A program made the position numbers and the translations under genes. Shown piece after piece: positions 34,303-43,577 of a stretch of 64,000 bases of DNA (position 1 is the stretch's first letter; each line of letters begins with the position of its first letter). Source of the DNA: Pseudonocardia halophobica (GTDB taxonomy: Bacteria; Actinomycetota; Actinomycetes; Mycobacteriales; Pseudonocardiaceae); contig NZ_BSFQ01000001.1 of NCBI RefSeq assembly GCF_027922425.1, positions 1 to 64,000 on the forward strand, read 5' to 3'. The notes under the pieces were generated by a model that was given only the letters and a program-made list of their open reading frames with translations, searched no databases and was not told the origin of the DNA.

Positions 34303-35718
34303 GTGACGGACGTCTGCTTCGAGACCGCCCGCGGCATGGCGGCAGCGCTGCGCCGCATGGAGATCTCGGCGCGCGAGCTGGTCGGGGCCCATCTCGACCG
34401 GATCGGGTCCTGCAACGGGGCGGTCAACGCCGTCGTCACGCTGGTCGCGGAGCGTGCCCTCGCCGAGGCCGCGGCGGCCGACGAGCGGCTCGCGGCGGGC
34501 GAGCCGGTCGGGCCGCTGCACGGCCTCCCGATGGCGCACAAGGACACGCACGCCACGGCCGGGATCCGCACCACGAAGGGTTCGCCGATCCTGGCCGACG
34601 ACGTCCCGGTGGAGGACGAGCTCGTGATCGAGCGGATCCGGGCCGCCGGGGCGATCACGCTCGGCAAGACCAACGTGCCGGAGTTCGCCGTCGGCTCGCA
34701 CACCTTCAACCCCCTCTTCGGCGCCACCCGCAACCCCTACGACCTGGGCCGCAGCGCGGGCGGCAGCTCCGGCGGCGCCGCCGCGGCGCTGGCCACGGGC
34801 ATGCACCCGCTGGCCGACGGCAGCGACACGGGCGGGTCGCTGCGCAACCCGGCCTCGTTCTGCAACGTCGTCGGGCTGCGGCCGGCGCCCGGCCGCGTGC
34901 CGTCGCACCCCGTCGAGCTGGCCTACTCCACCCTCAATGTGCAGGGGCCCATGGCGCGGACGGTCTCCGACGTCGCGCTCCTGCTGTCCGTGATGGCTGG
35001 GCCGGACCCGCGCAGTCCGATCGCAATCGAGGAGCGGGGGTCGGTGTTCGACGCGCCGCTCGAGCGGGACCTGACCGGGCTGCGGGTGGCGTGGTCCCCG
35101 GACCTCGGCGGCTCGATCCCGGTCGACGCGGCCGTGAGGGCGGCGCTCGAGCCGCAGGTCCGGGTGTTCGAGGAGCTCGGCGCCACGGTGGAGCGGGCCG
35201 ACCCGGACCTGCGCGGGGCGGACGAGGTGTTCCGCACCCTGCGGGCCTGGAGCTTCGCGGTGTCGATGGGCCCGCTGCTGGCCCGGCACCGGGACCGGAT
35301 GAAGGCGACGCTCGTCGGCAACATCGAGGAGGGGCGGCGGCTGACCGGCGCGGACGTGGCGCGCGCCGAGATCCTGCACTCCGCCCTGTTCCAGCGGATG
35401 CGGCGGTTCTACGAGCGGTACGACGTGCTCGCGCTCCCGGTCTCGCAGGTGCCCCCGTTCCCGGTGGAGATGGAGTACCCGACCGAGATCGCGGGCGTCG
35501 CCCAGGGCTCCTACCTCGACTGGATGCGCTCGGCCTACCTGATCTCGGCCTTCGGCCACCCGGCGATCTCGGTGCCCGCCGGTTTCACCCCCGACGGGCT
35601 GCCGGTCGGGTTGCAGCTGGTCGGCGCGCACCGCGGGGAGGCCGGCCTGCTGCAGGTCGCGCACGCCTTCGAGCAGGCCACCCGCGTCGGCGAGCGCCGG
35701 CCGCCGCTGGTCGCCTGA
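34303..35718 (+). CDS. Amidase signature family hydrolase
   Basis: A 471-residue amidase. The Ser-cisSer-Lys triad is visible: K in MAHKDTHATAGI, the first Ser in DTGGSLRNPA, and the nucleophile in GRSAGGSSGGAAAAL. Substrates range from aryl amides to allophanate and cannot be read here. GTG 34303 (or 34297) follows closely after the MHS transporter. It ends at a strong terminator. Confidence 0.92.
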   Translation: MTDVCFETARGMAAALRRMEISARELVGAHLDRIGSCNGAVNAVVTLVAERALAEAAAADERLAAGEPVGPLHGLPMAHKDTHATAGIRTTKGSPILADDVPVEDELVIERIRAAGAITLGKTNVPEFAVGSHTFNPLFGATRNPYDLGRSAGGSSGGAAAALATGMHPLADGSDTGGSLRNPASFCNVVGLRPAPGRVPSHPVELAYSTLNVQGPMARTVSDVALLLSVMAGPDPRSPIAIEERGSVFDAPLERDLTGLRVAWSPDLGGSIPVDAAVRAALEPQVRVFEELGATVERADPDLRGADEVFRTLRAWSFAVSMGPLLARHRDRMKATLVGNIEEGRRLTGADVARAEILHSALFQRMRRFYERYDVLALPVSQVPPFPVEMEYPTEIAGVAQGSYLDWMRSAYLISAFGHPAISVPAGFTPDGLPVGLQLVGAHRGEAGLLQVAHAFEQATRVGERRPPLVA

Positions 35719-35725
35719 CGTGCGT

Positions 35726-35756
35726 CGCCCCCGGCACCCAGGGGGTGCCGGGGGCG
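35726..35756. terminator. Hairpin terminator after the amidase
   Basis: A stem of at least 13 bp (CGCCCCCGGCACC at 35726-35738 with 35744-35756) and a 5-nt loop, 7 bp after the amidase stop. Confidence 0.85.
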
Positions 35757-35907
35757 GCGAGATTCGCGTCAGCTCCCCCTGACGCGGTGGCTTCGAGCTC
35801 GTGACCAGCATGAACCCGAGATGGAGCCGACACCAGGTGGGTAATGTGCGTACACAAGATTGAGGATGCGGGCGCTAGGGTGGCCCTCCGATCCACGGGG
35901 GGACAGC

Positions 35908-36228
35908 ATGTTGATCACCACGATGAACGACGTTCCGGGGCACCGGATCACCCAGGTCCACGGCGAGGTCTTCGGGCTCACGGTGCGCTCGCGCCACGTC
36001 GGCTCGCAGCTCGGCGCGGCCTTCAAGTCGCTCGCCGGCGGCGAGCTCAAGGGCATGACGAAGAACCTCGAGGCCAGCCGCGAGGAGGCGATCGACCGGC
36101 TCACCCGGGCCGCCGAGGCGCACGGGGCCAACGCCGTGGTCGCGATGCGCTTCGACACCACGGAGATGGGCGACACCTGGTCCGAGGTGTGCGCCTACGG
36201 CACGGCCTGCTCGGTCGAACCCGCCTGA
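35908..36228 (+). CDS. YbjQ/UPF0145 family protein
   Basis: A 106-residue dodecin-like YbjQ family protein, cytoplasmic, of unknown function (sometimes named heavy-metal-binding). It starts MLITTMNDVPGHRI and holds AHGANAVVAMRFDTTEMGDTW, the conserved core. ATG 35908 is preferred. Its 3' end overlaps that of the convergent threonine-synthase-like gene by 34 bp. Confidence 0.9.
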   Translation: MLITTMNDVPGHRITQVHGEVFGLTVRSRHVGSQLGAAFKSLAGGELKGMTKNLEASREEAIDRLTRAAEAHGANAVVAMRFDTTEMGDTWSEVCAYGTACSVEPA

Positions 36229-37331
36229 AGCAGCTCCGCGACGGCGTCGGCGGCCTTCAGCCCCGAGCCGGTCAGCACGGCGACCACCCGCTCGCCGGGG
36301 TGCAGCACGCCGCGGTCCCGGAACGCCCGGACCGCGGGGACGACCTGCGCGCTCGTCGGCTCGGCGTAGAGGCCGCGGCGGGCGAGCTCCAGCGTCGCCG
36401 GGCCGATCTCCTGTTCCGGCACGGCCACCATCGCGCCGCCGGAGGCGCGCACGGCCGCGAGCACCTCGCGGTCCCGCACCGGCTGCGCGATCGCCGTGCC
36501 CTCGGCGATCGTGCGGGGCCAGGCGGCGGGCGCGACGGCGTCGGACCCCGCCTCGAAGGCCGCGACGAGCGGGCTGCAGTGCCGCGGCTGCGCGACCAGC
36601 AGCCGGGGCCGGCGGTCGATCGCGCCGGCCGCGAGCAGCTCGCCGAAGCCCAGGTGGCAGCCCAGCACGAGGCTGCCGGCGCCACACGGGAGGACGACGG
36701 CGTCGGGCGCTGCGAAGCCCAGGTCCTCCCAGATCTCGTAGGCCAGCAGCTTCGTGCCCTGCAGGAAGAACGGATGCCAGTTGTGGCTGGCGTAGAAGAC
36801 CTCGGCCGAGCGGCGGACGGCCTCGTCGGCCGTGGCCTGCCGGCTGCCCGGGACGAGGTCGACGGTCGCCCCGTGTGCGCGGCTCTGCCGGATCTTGGCC
36901 GGTGAGGTGGACTCCGGCGCGAGGATCGTGGCCGCGATCCCGGCCGCCGCGGCGTAGGCGGCCACGGACGAGCCGCCGTTGCCGCTGCTGTCCTCGAGGA
37001 TCGCGGGCACGCCCTGGGCGCGAAGCACGGAGAGCATCACCGAGCTGCCGCGGTCCTTGAAGCTGGCCGTGGGGTTGAACCACTCGAGCTTGAGGCCGAG
37101 GTCCACGTCGTCGACCCGGTGGGGCAGCAGCGGGGTGAGGCCCTCGCCGAGCGTCACGGGCTCCAGCGGGAGGGGCAGGGCCGCGGCGTAGCGCCACTGC
37201 GAGCGCACGGCCGGGTCGACCTCGTCGCGGGTGATCCCCGGCAGCGGCTCGACCAGGAGCGGGGAGCCGTCGTCGCCGCGCCAGCGCGGCTCGTCGAGCG
37301 GGTAGCGGCGGCCGGACCTGTCGAGGAGCAT
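36195..37331 (-). CDS. Threonine-synthase-like PLP enzyme
   Basis: A 378-residue fold-type II PLP enzyme. The lysine is in PTASFKDRGSSV, with SSGNGGSSVAAYAAAAG as phosphate-binding loop and CGAGSLVLG downstream. It lacks the regulatory extension of housekeeping ThrC, and no hom or thrB gene lies near, so it may be a secondary threonine synthase or a cystathionine/diaminopropionate-type lyase. ATG 37331 gives a sensible N-terminus (MLLDRSGRRYPL). Confidence 0.85.
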   Translation of the reverse strand: MLLDRSGRRYPLDEPRWRGDDGSPLLVEPLPGITRDEVDPAVRSQWRYAAALPLPLEPVTLGEGLTPLLPHRVDDVDLGLKLEWFNPTASFKDRGSSVMLSVLRAQGVPAILEDSSGNGGSSVAAYAAAAGIAATILAPESTSPAKIRQSRAHGATVDLVPGSRQATADEAVRRSAEVFYASHNWHPFFLQGTKLLAYEIWEDLGFAAPDAVVLPCGAGSLVLGCHLGFGELLAAGAIDRRPRLLVAQPRHCSPLVAAFEAGSDAVAPAAWPRTIAEGTAIAQPVRDREVLAAVRASGGAMVAVPEQEIGPATLELARRGLYAEPTSAQVVPAVRAFRDRGVLHPGERVVAVLTGSGLKAADAVAELLQAGSTEQAVP

Positions 37332-37529
37332 CGCCCGCCATCCTGGCGCACCCGCGCGTGGACGCCGGGCTCGGCCGCCACCGTCCGCACCCGTGACGGC
37401 CGGCGGGATCCGGGCGCCGGAGGAGCGGGAGGACACACCGCAGGGGCTCGACCTGACCCGGGTGGTAGTGGCGCGGACCCGGTCCGGCAACATAACGTCG
37501 TACCCGGATCGACGACCTCAGGGGGCCGT

Positions 37530-38141
37530 ATGTCATCGCAGGGCTCGGGCAAGCACTCGGCCGTGGCGGCGGTGGTGTCCGCCATCGTGGCGGTCGGACT
37601 GCTCGCCCTGCTGTTCCTCGTGGTCACCGGCTTCGCCCCGCCGCTGGGCGCGAGCGGCGTCGAGATGATCGTCGGCCTGGTCGGCTTCGGGGTGCTCTAC
37701 TGGCTCCTGGCGAAGCTCGTCTTCCCGCAGTTCGAGAAGCTCTACGCCGAGCGCGAGGACCGGATCGAGGGCGGCCTCGCCCGCGCCGAGGAGACCCGCA
37801 ACCAGGCGCTGGAGCTCAAGCAGCAGTACGAGGAGCAGCTCGCCGAGGCCCGCGCCGAGGCCGCGCGCATCCGCGACACCGCCCGCTCCGAGGGCGCCGA
37901 GGTCAAGGCCGAGCTGCGGGCGGAGGCCGAGCAGGACGCCGCCGCCATCCGCGCCCGCGCCGCCGACGAGATCGCCACGCAGCGGGCCACGGCCGCGCAG
38001 GCCCTGCACGCGGACCTGGGTGCGCTCTCGACGCAGATGGCCGAGCGGATCCTGGGCAGCACGCTGTCGGACCGCGGCTCCTCCGCGATCGACCGCCACC
38101 TGGCCGAGCTCCAGGGCTCGCAGCGCTCCGCCACGAACTGA
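37530..38141 (+). CDS. Orphan ATP synthase subunit b-like protein
   Basis: A 203-residue protein resembling F0 subunit b: a membrane N-terminus, then about 130 residues of alanine/glutamate/arginine-rich coiled coil (YAEREDRIEGGLARAEETRN ...). Unlike canonical AtpF it has two hydrophobic segments (about 10-34 and 45-66) instead of one, and no other ATP synthase gene is adjacent. The conserved FPQFEKLYAERED juncture resembles subunit b closely. It could be an accessory stalk, an alternative b subunit, or an unrelated membrane-anchored coiled coil. GGGGG precedes ATG 37530; a strong terminator follows. Confidence 0.75.
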   Translation: MSSQGSGKHSAVAAVVSAIVAVGLLALLFLVVTGFAPPLGASGVEMIVGLVGFGVLYWLLAKLVFPQFEKLYAEREDRIEGGLARAEETRNQALELKQQYEEQLAEARAEAARIRDTARSEGAEVKAELRAEAEQDAAAIRARAADEIATQRATAAQALHADLGALSTQMAERILGSTLSDRGSSAIDRHLAELQGSQRSATN

Positions 38142-38153
38142 GTTCGCCGTCTT

Positions 38154-38186
38154 CGGACCCCGCCGCACTCGGTGCGGCGGGGTCCG
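38154..38186. terminator. Bidirectional hairpin terminator
   Basis: A perfect 15-bp stem (38154-38168 with 38172-38186) around a TCG loop, followed by a T-containing tract. It separates the convergent b-like and YrhK-like genes. Confidence 0.9.
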
Positions 38187-38206
38187 GTCGTTCTCGGGCC
38201 TCGCGG

Positions 38207-38887
38207 TCAGGGACTGCGCCGTTGCGCGCGGCCGGGTTCCGCCTGGTCGGTCGCGGTACCGGCCCGCGGGAGGAGGCCCGCGACGGCGCAGGCCAGGAAG
38301 CAGAGGGCGCCGGCCGCGGTGGTCCAGTTCGCCGCGGCCAGGTCCAGCATCGAGCCCGTGCCGGGGACGACGTACCCGGCGACCGCCGCGATGCCGAACA
38401 GGATGCAGCCGAGCAGGTTGACCCCGGGCTGCCACCACCCGCGCCCCTGCCGCACCGGGAGCAGCCCGTGGCGGGCGGAGGCGCGGTAGGCGATCGCGCC
38501 CGAGACCAGGAAACAGACCGAGCCCACGGCGTCCGGGCGCCAGACGAGCCGGTCGTAGAGCGGGTCGTCGAGCGTGACCAGCAGCGCCCGGAAGGTCGTG
38601 ACGTTGAACGACAGCGTCCCCACCCACTGGACCGTCGCCGCCCACCACGCGGCGCGGCCCGCGCCCGGCTCGTCCCGCCCCGGCGCCGCCAGCACGGTCT
38701 GCAGCGTCCCGCCCGCGGTGAAGAACAGCGACGCGACGAAGAACGTGAGCGCGTCCGCCTGTGGCCCCACCAGGTCGATGTAGCCCGGGAAGGGGCCGAG
38801 GACGAAGCCGACCGACCCTACGGCGAACGCCGCGGCCATCGCATGCCCCAGCCTGACCGCGGGGCGCTCGCCGGATCCGGCCGTCAT
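38207..38887 (-). CDS. YrhK-like multi-pass membrane protein
   Basis: A 226-residue integral membrane protein with about six helices. FFVASLFFTAGGTLQ, WWAATVQWVGTLSFNVTTF and VWRPDAVGSVCFLVSG resemble YrhK-domain membrane proteins, whose function is unknown. ATG 38887 is the most internal reasonable start. It stands between a terminator and tRNA-Ser. Confidence 0.65.
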   Translation of the reverse strand: MTAGSGERPAVRLGHAMAAAFAVGSVGFVLGPFPGYIDLVGPQADALTFFVASLFFTAGGTLQTVLAAPGRDEPGAGRAAWWAATVQWVGTLSFNVTTFRALLVTLDDPLYDRLVWRPDAVGSVCFLVSGAIAYRASARHGLLPVRQGRGWWQPGVNLLGCILFGIAAVAGYVVPGTGSMLDLAAANWTTAAGALCFLACAVAGLLPRAGTATDQAEPGRAQRRSP

Positions 38888-39058
38888 GCGGGCCAGTCCA
38901 GCGGGTGTACGCGGTCGCGGGATCACCCCTCGGGGAGGAGAGGTGGCGGAGCGTCCGCCGGGCCAGTATCAGGTTTTCACGTCTCGGTGCACGGGGCGCG
39001 TCGACTACGCCGCGGCGCACCTGCTCGACGACGCCCGGGTGAGCGGACTCCGGCCTGG

Positions 39059-39143
39059 CGGAAGCGGAGGGATTCGAACCCCCGGACACTCTCGTGTCTC
39101 TCGCTTTCAAGGCGAGTGCATTCGGCCGCTCTGCCACGCTTCC
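39059..39143 (-). tRNA. tRNA-Ser (anticodon TGA)
   Basis: An 85-nt class II tRNA: acceptor GGAAGCG/CGCTTCC, anticodon stem CTCGC/GCGAG with loop CTTGAAA (anticodon TGA), a long variable arm and T arm GGTTCGAATCC. CCA is not encoded. Confidence 0.95.
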
Positions 39144-39183
39144 GTCGGGCAGCCTAGCGGCTGGCCGTGGAGCCGGGTCGCCG

Positions 39184-39675
39184 CTACGAGCACTCCCGCA
39201 GGCCGGCGGCGACGCGCTCCATGAAGACGGCGGCCTGGGCCCGCTCCTCGGCGTCGAGCAGGTCGACGACGTACTTGCGCACGCCGGTGACGTGGGTCGG
39301 CGCGGCGGCGACGAGGCGCTCGTAGCCGTGCGGGGTGAGGGTGGCGAAGATGCCGCGGCCGTCGGAGACGTCGCCGTCCCGGCGCACCAGCCCGGCCTTC
39401 TCCATCCGCGTGATCTGGTGGGACAGCCGCGACTTAGACAGCGCCAGCACGTCCGCGAGGGCGCTCATCCGCATCCGGTGACCGTCCTGTTCGGACAGCA
39501 TGACGAGCACGCCGTAGTCGCCGTGGGAGAGGCCGTGGCCCTCCTGGAGATCACGGTTGAGCCGGTTCTCCAGCAGCGTCGAGGAGAGGATCCAGGCGCG
39601 CCAGAACCGTTGCTCGCTCTCGTCCAGCCACGGGGTGGAGGACGCCTCCGGCTCATCCGACGCGTGATCCGTCAC
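39184..39675 (-). CDS. MarR family transcriptional regulator
   Basis: A 163-residue winged-helix regulator: SHGDYGVLVMLSEQ and MRMSALADVLALSKSRLSHQ, then ITRMEKAGLVRR and the wing DGDVSDGRGIFATLT. GTG 39675 start. The divergent gene is a zinc metallopeptidase (39870), a possible target, but no palindrome in the spacer is convincing. Confidence 0.9.
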   Translation of the reverse strand: MTDHASDEPEASSTPWLDESEQRFWRAWILSSTLLENRLNRDLQEGHGLSHGDYGVLVMLSEQDGHRMRMSALADVLALSKSRLSHQITRMEKAGLVRRDGDVSDGRGIFATLTPHGYERLVAAAPTHVTGVRKYVVDLLDAEERAQAAVFMERVAAGLRECS

Positions 39676-39869
39676 GACTCCGCACCCTACTGGGGGGCCT
39701 CGGGCCGGTGGTTCCGCGATGCGTCGCCGCCCGTCCGGCTCCGGGCCCCGGCCGCCCGGTGCGACCGTCCGGCCGGGCGCGCGCGTGATGTCGCCCCCGC
39801 CGGCCCGGTGTGATGGGATCTCGTCGTCGGTCCGCGGGGCACCCGCCGGGCCCCGGGGGAGGAGCACGG

Positions 39870-40808
39870 ATGCGGTTCGACGAGAACGCGGACCTGGACA
39901 CGTCGAACATCGACGACCTGCGCGGATCCGGCGGCGGCGGGGTGGGCGGCCGGGTCGCCCTCGGCGGCGGCGGCCTCGGGATCGTGGGTCTCCTCGTCTT
40001 CTTCCTGCTCTCCTCCCTCAGCGGGGGCGGGGGCGGCACCTCCGGCGGCTTCGCGCTGCCGGGCGGGCTCTCCGGGCTGCCTGCGGGCCAGAGCGCGGAC
40101 AACACGCAGATCGCCGAGAGCTGCCGCACCGGCGCCGACGCCAACTCGAACCTCGACTGCGAGGTGACCGCGGTGGTCAACTCGCTCGACGGCTACTGGT
40201 CCGACGCGTTCGCCCGTGCCGGCCAGACCTACACCCCGCCCCGCACCAACTTCTTCTCCGGCCAGGTCAGCACCGGCGGGTGCGGCAGCGCGACCTCCGA
40301 CGTGGGGCCCTTCTACTGCCCGGGCGACTCCGAGGTCTACATCGACCTCACCTTCTTCCAGGAGCTCGAGCAGCGGTTCGGCGCCCAGGGCGGTCCCTTC
40401 GCCCGCTCGTACGTGATCGCGCACGAGTACGGGCACCACATCCAGAACCTGCTCGGCACCAACCGCCAGGTCCGCTCCGGTGACAGCGGCCCGACCTCCG
40501 GCTCGGTGCGGCTGGAGCTGCAGGCCGACTGCTATGCCGGGGTGTGGGGCAACCACGCCACCACGACCCCGACGGCCTCGGGCCGGCCGCTGATCACCGA
40601 CGTGACCGACGCCGACGTGGCCGCCGCCCTCGACACCGCCTCGCGCATCGGCGACGACTACATCCAGAGCAACCTCGGCGGCGGCCGCGTCGACCAGAGC
40701 CAGTTCACGCACGGCAGCTCGGCCCAGCGGGAGAAGTGGTTCACCACCGGCTACGACACCGGCGACCCCGCCCGCTGCGACACGTTCAGCACCAACAACC
40801 TGGGCTGA
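39870..40808 (+). CDS. Membrane-anchored neutral zinc metallopeptidase (YpfJ-like)
   Basis: A 312-residue protein: glycine-rich cytoplasmic N-terminus, one transmembrane helix (about 35-52), then the zincin domain of the YpfJ/KPN_02809 family (PF04228). The zinc motif is H185-E-Y-G-H189, followed by LELQADCYAGVWGNH, which supplies the third ligand. The extracytoplasmic half has several cysteines that could form disulfides. The substrate is unknown. GGAGGAG precedes ATG 39870. Confidence 0.9.
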   Translation: MRFDENADLDTSNIDDLRGSGGGGVGGRVALGGGGLGIVGLLVFFLLSSLSGGGGGTSGGFALPGGLSGLPAGQSADNTQIAESCRTGADANSNLDCEVTAVVNSLDGYWSDAFARAGQTYTPPRTNFFSGQVSTGGCGSATSDVGPFYCPGDSEVYIDLTFFQELEQRFGAQGGPFARSYVIAHEYGHHIQNLLGTNRQVRSGDSGPTSGSVRLELQADCYAGVWGNHATTTPTASGRPLITDVTDADVAAALDTASRIGDDYIQSNLGGGRVDQSQFTHGSSAQREKWFTTGYDTGDPARCDTFSTNNLG

Positions 40809-40826
40809 GCCGCCACCGCACTCCGG

Positions 40827-41132
40827 TCACTCCCGCTCCAGGACCTCGAGCGCCTCGCAGTCGCACCGGGCCCCGAGCGCGCACAGGCCGCCCTCCAGCG
40901 GGTCCCACGGAACGCGGTGCGTGCGCGCCCAGCGCCGCGCCTCGCGCAGAGAGCCGTCGCAGCTGCGCACGGCGAGGCGGGCGGCGAGCCGGCCGCGCAG
41001 GGCGTCGACGTGCCCGGCGCACACACCGAGCACCACGCAGACGACCCGCTGCCACGCGGAGGCGGGCGGGGTGTCGGAGGAACCGGGGAGTGCGGTCCGG
41101 TCGGGCTCGGGGTCACGGCCGTGAGTGGTCAT
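40827..41132 (-). CDS. DUF2695-like small protein
   Basis: A 101-residue protein with a disordered N-terminus and C-terminal LEGGLCALGARCDCEALEVL. The final CDCE pattern resembles DUF2695 proteins, of unknown function. The cysteines (CVVLGVCAGH, CALGARCDC) could bind a metal. ATG 41132 starts it; the stop is 18 bp from that of the convergent peptidase. Confidence 0.6.
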   Translation of the reverse strand: MTTHGRDPEPDRTALPGSSDTPPASAWQRVVCVVLGVCAGHVDALRGRLAARLAVRSCDGSLREARRWARTHRVPWDPLEGGLCALGARCDCEALEVLERE

Positions 41133-41227
41133 GGCCGCACGGTCGGCCGCGGCACCGACGCTCCCGGCGCCCCGGACCGGGACTGCGCCGGAGTTGTCCA
41201 CAGGATCAGGGACCTGTGGACAACTCC

Positions 41228-41878
41228 TCACGCCGCGCCGAGCAGTCCGGCAAGCTCCGGGCCGTGCCCCTCGACGACCAGGTCCCAGCCCGGCCGCGCG
41301 AACCGTTCCGCGGTCAGCCGCAGCCGCACGTTCTCCACCGGCTCCCCGCGCGGCGCCACGATCGAGATCCCGTCGCGCACGTAGCCGAGCTTCTCCGACA
41401 CCCGCAGCGAGGCCACGTTGTCGGCGAACGCGTCGGAGCGGGCGTGCCGGGCGCCGAGGTGGTCGAACGCGTAGCCGAGGATCGCCGCCCGCATCTCCGT
41501 CCCGAACCCGCGTCCCTGGTGCTCCCGGCCGAGCCAGGAGCCCGAGTCCACCTCGCGCCGGGCGGCGAACCGGGTGGTCGTCAGGCTCTGCACCCCGATC
41601 ACCCGGCCCTCGTGCCGCACCAGGAAGTGCAGGGCCCACGCCTCGGGCGCGAACCGGGCCCGTTCGGACCAGTAGTACTGCAAGGAGCCGCGGCCCATGT
41701 AGCGCGGATCCGCGTCCGTCCACGGCACGAGGAAGGGCATCCGCTCCGGCGGGTGGACGCCCGCGTAGGCGACGTCGACCAGCTCGGCCAGGCCCGCGTC
41801 GTCGTCGGGGCGGAGCTCGAGCCGCGGGGTGCGCAGGACGAGGTCGCGCTGTGGCCAGTGCCGCACCGTTCCCACCAT
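41228..41878 (-). CDS. GNAT family N-acetyltransferase (RimJ/RimL type)
   Basis: A 216-residue acetyl-CoA-dependent transferase. The acetyl-CoA loop is GREHQGRGFGTEMRAAIL, preceded by the WLG strand and followed by ADNVASLRVSEKLGY, typical of RimJ/RimL-like enzymes that modify protein N-termini or small amines. ATG 41878. It diverges from the quinone oxidoreductase with a 56-bp spacer. Confidence 0.92.
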   Translation of the reverse strand: MVGTVRHWPQRDLVLRTPRLELRPDDDAGLAELVDVAYAGVHPPERMPFLVPWTDADPRYMGRGSLQYYWSERARFAPEAWALHFLVRHEGRVIGVQSLTTTRFAARREVDSGSWLGREHQGRGFGTEMRAAILGYAFDHLGARHARSDAFADNVASLRVSEKLGYVRDGISIVAPRGEPVENVRLRLTAERFARPGWDLVVEGHGPELAGLLGAA

Positions 41879-41934
41879 GGCGCAGCAGCCTGCCGGACTG
41901 CGTCCGCCGCGACGACGGAATAGCGTCCACGGAC

Positions 41935-42918
41935 ATGTACGCGATCACGGTGGCGGAGCCGGGCGGCCCGGAGAACATGCGGTGGACCGAGGTCGAGGAC
42001 CCGGAGCCGGGCCCCGGCGAGGTGCTGCTCGACGTCGTCGCCACGGCGGTCAACCGGGCCGACCTGCTGCAGCGGCAGGGGAACTACCCGCCGCCGCCCG
42101 GGGCGTCGGACATCATCGGCCTGGAGTGCTCCGGCCGGATCGCCGAGCTCGGCGAGGGGGTCACGGGCTGGTCGGTCGGCGAGGAGGTCTGCGCCCTGCT
42201 CGCGGGCGGCGGGTACGCGCAGAAGGTCGTGGTGCCGGCGGCCCAGCTGCTGCCGCAGCCCGAGCGCGTGGACCTGGAGACCGCCGGCAGCCTGCCCGAG
42301 GTGGCCTGCACGGTGTGGTCGAACGTCGTCGACCGGGCCGGCCTGGCGGCGGGCGAGACCTTCCTGATCCAGGGCGGCAGCAGCGGCATCGGCACCCATG
42401 CGATCCAGGTGGCGAAGGCGCTGGGCGCCCGCGTCGCGGCCACGGCCAACCCCGCGCGGTTCGACGTCTGCCGCGAGCTGGGGGCCGACATCGTGATCGA
42501 CTACAACGCCGACGTGCCGGAGGAGCTGAAGAAGGCCACGGACGGCCACGGGGCGGACGTCATCCTCGACAACATGGGCGCCAAGGGACTCAAGGCCAAC
42601 GTGGCGGCCCTCGCGCCCGACGGCCGGCTGATGATCATCGGGATGCAGGGCGGGGTGAAGGCCGAGATCAACATCGGCGCGCTGCTGGCCAAGCGGGGCA
42701 GCGTCGCGGCGATGGGCCTGCGCGGGCGCCCGGTCGAGGGGCCGAACGGCAAGGGCGCGGTCGTCGCGGGCGTGCGCGAGCAGGTCTGGCCGCTGCTCGG
42801 CGACGGACGGGTCAAGCCGGTCGTGCACGCCCGTTTCCCCTTGTCGCAGGCCGCCGAGGCGCACCGCACGCTGGAGGCCGGCGGCGTGGTGGGCAAGCTG
42901 CTGCTGGTCGCCGAGTAG
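41935..42918 (+). CDS. NAD(P)H:quinone oxidoreductase (PIG3-like MDR)
   Basis: A 327-residue zinc-free medium-chain reductase of the PIG3/quinone oxidoreductase type: NRADLLQRQGNYPPPPGASD, GLECSGRIAELG, and the cofactor loop QGGSSGIGTHAIQ. Uses NADPH. It lies 17 bp upstream of the proteasome activator gene bpa, so the two may be co-transcribed. Confidence 0.92.
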   Translation: MYAITVAEPGGPENMRWTEVEDPEPGPGEVLLDVVATAVNRADLLQRQGNYPPPPGASDIIGLECSGRIAELGEGVTGWSVGEEVCALLAGGGYAQKVVVPAAQLLPQPERVDLETAGSLPEVACTVWSNVVDRAGLAAGETFLIQGGSSGIGTHAIQVAKALGARVAATANPARFDVCRELGADIVIDYNADVPEELKKATDGHGADVILDNMGAKGLKANVAALAPDGRLMIIGMQGGVKAEINIGALLAKRGSVAAMGLRGRPVEGPNGKGAVVAGVREQVWPLLGDGRVKPVVHARFPLSQAAEAHRTLEAGGVVGKLLLVAE

Positions 42919-42935
42919 GCGGGCATGATGGGGAC

Positions 42936-43502
42936 ATGACGGCACCAGAGGACAACGACGGACAGCAGCAGGTCATGGTGATCGGGCCCGACGGGCGCCC
43001 GGTCGGCATGGCCAGCGTGCCGCAGTCGGAGATCCGCCAGGCCGACGGCGACGACGGCGAGCAGGGTGGCATCGGCAGCATGGTCGAACAGCCGGCCAAG
43101 GTGATGCGGATCGGCACCATGATCAAGCAGCTGCTCGAGGAGGTGCGCGCCGCACCGCTCGACGAGGCCTCCCGTGCCCGGCTCCGCGAGATCCACGAGA
43201 ACTCGATCAAGGAGCTCGAGGAGGGCCTCGCCCCCGAGCTGCGCGAGGAGCTGCACCGCCTCTCCCTGCCGTTCACCGACGACGTGACCCCGAGCGAAGG
43301 TGAGCTGCGTATCGCCCAGGCCCAGCTGGTGGGCTGGTTGGAGGGTCTCTTCCACGGCATCCAGACGGCACTGTTCGCCCAGCAGATGGCCGCGCGGGCG
43401 CAGTTGGAGCAGATGCGCCGCGGGCTCCCCCCGGGCATCGGCGGCCAGCTTCCGGGCCAGGTGCCGGAGGGCGGCGGGCGCGGCACCGGCCAGTATCTCT
43501 AG
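42936..43502 (+). CDS. bpa: Bacterial proteasome activator Bpa/PafE
   Basis: A 188-residue protein matching mycobacterial Bpa (PafE, Rv3780) almost residue for residue in the core: VEQPAKVMRIGTMIKQLLEE, then VRAAPLDEASRARLREIH and RIAQAQLVGWLEGLFHGIQT. It forms an ATP-independent ring that docks on the 20S proteasome through its C-terminal GQYL tail, present here, to degrade unfolded proteins. The organism therefore carries a Pup-proteasome system. As in M. tuberculosis, it precedes the galactan export genes. ATG 42936. Confidence 0.96.
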   Translation: MTAPEDNDGQQQVMVIGPDGRPVGMASVPQSEIRQADGDDGEQGGIGSMVEQPAKVMRIGTMIKQLLEEVRAAPLDEASRARLREIHENSIKELEEGLAPELREELHRLSLPFTDDVTPSEGELRIAQAQLVGWLEGLFHGIQTALFAQQMAARAQLEQMRRGLPPGIGGQLPGQVPEGGGRGTGQYL

Positions 43503-43577
43503 AGCGTCGTCCGTGCAGGTCGCGCCCGGCGGACCACCGCTCGCGGCCGGAGGTTCACCCGTCGGTACCCTCGTCGG

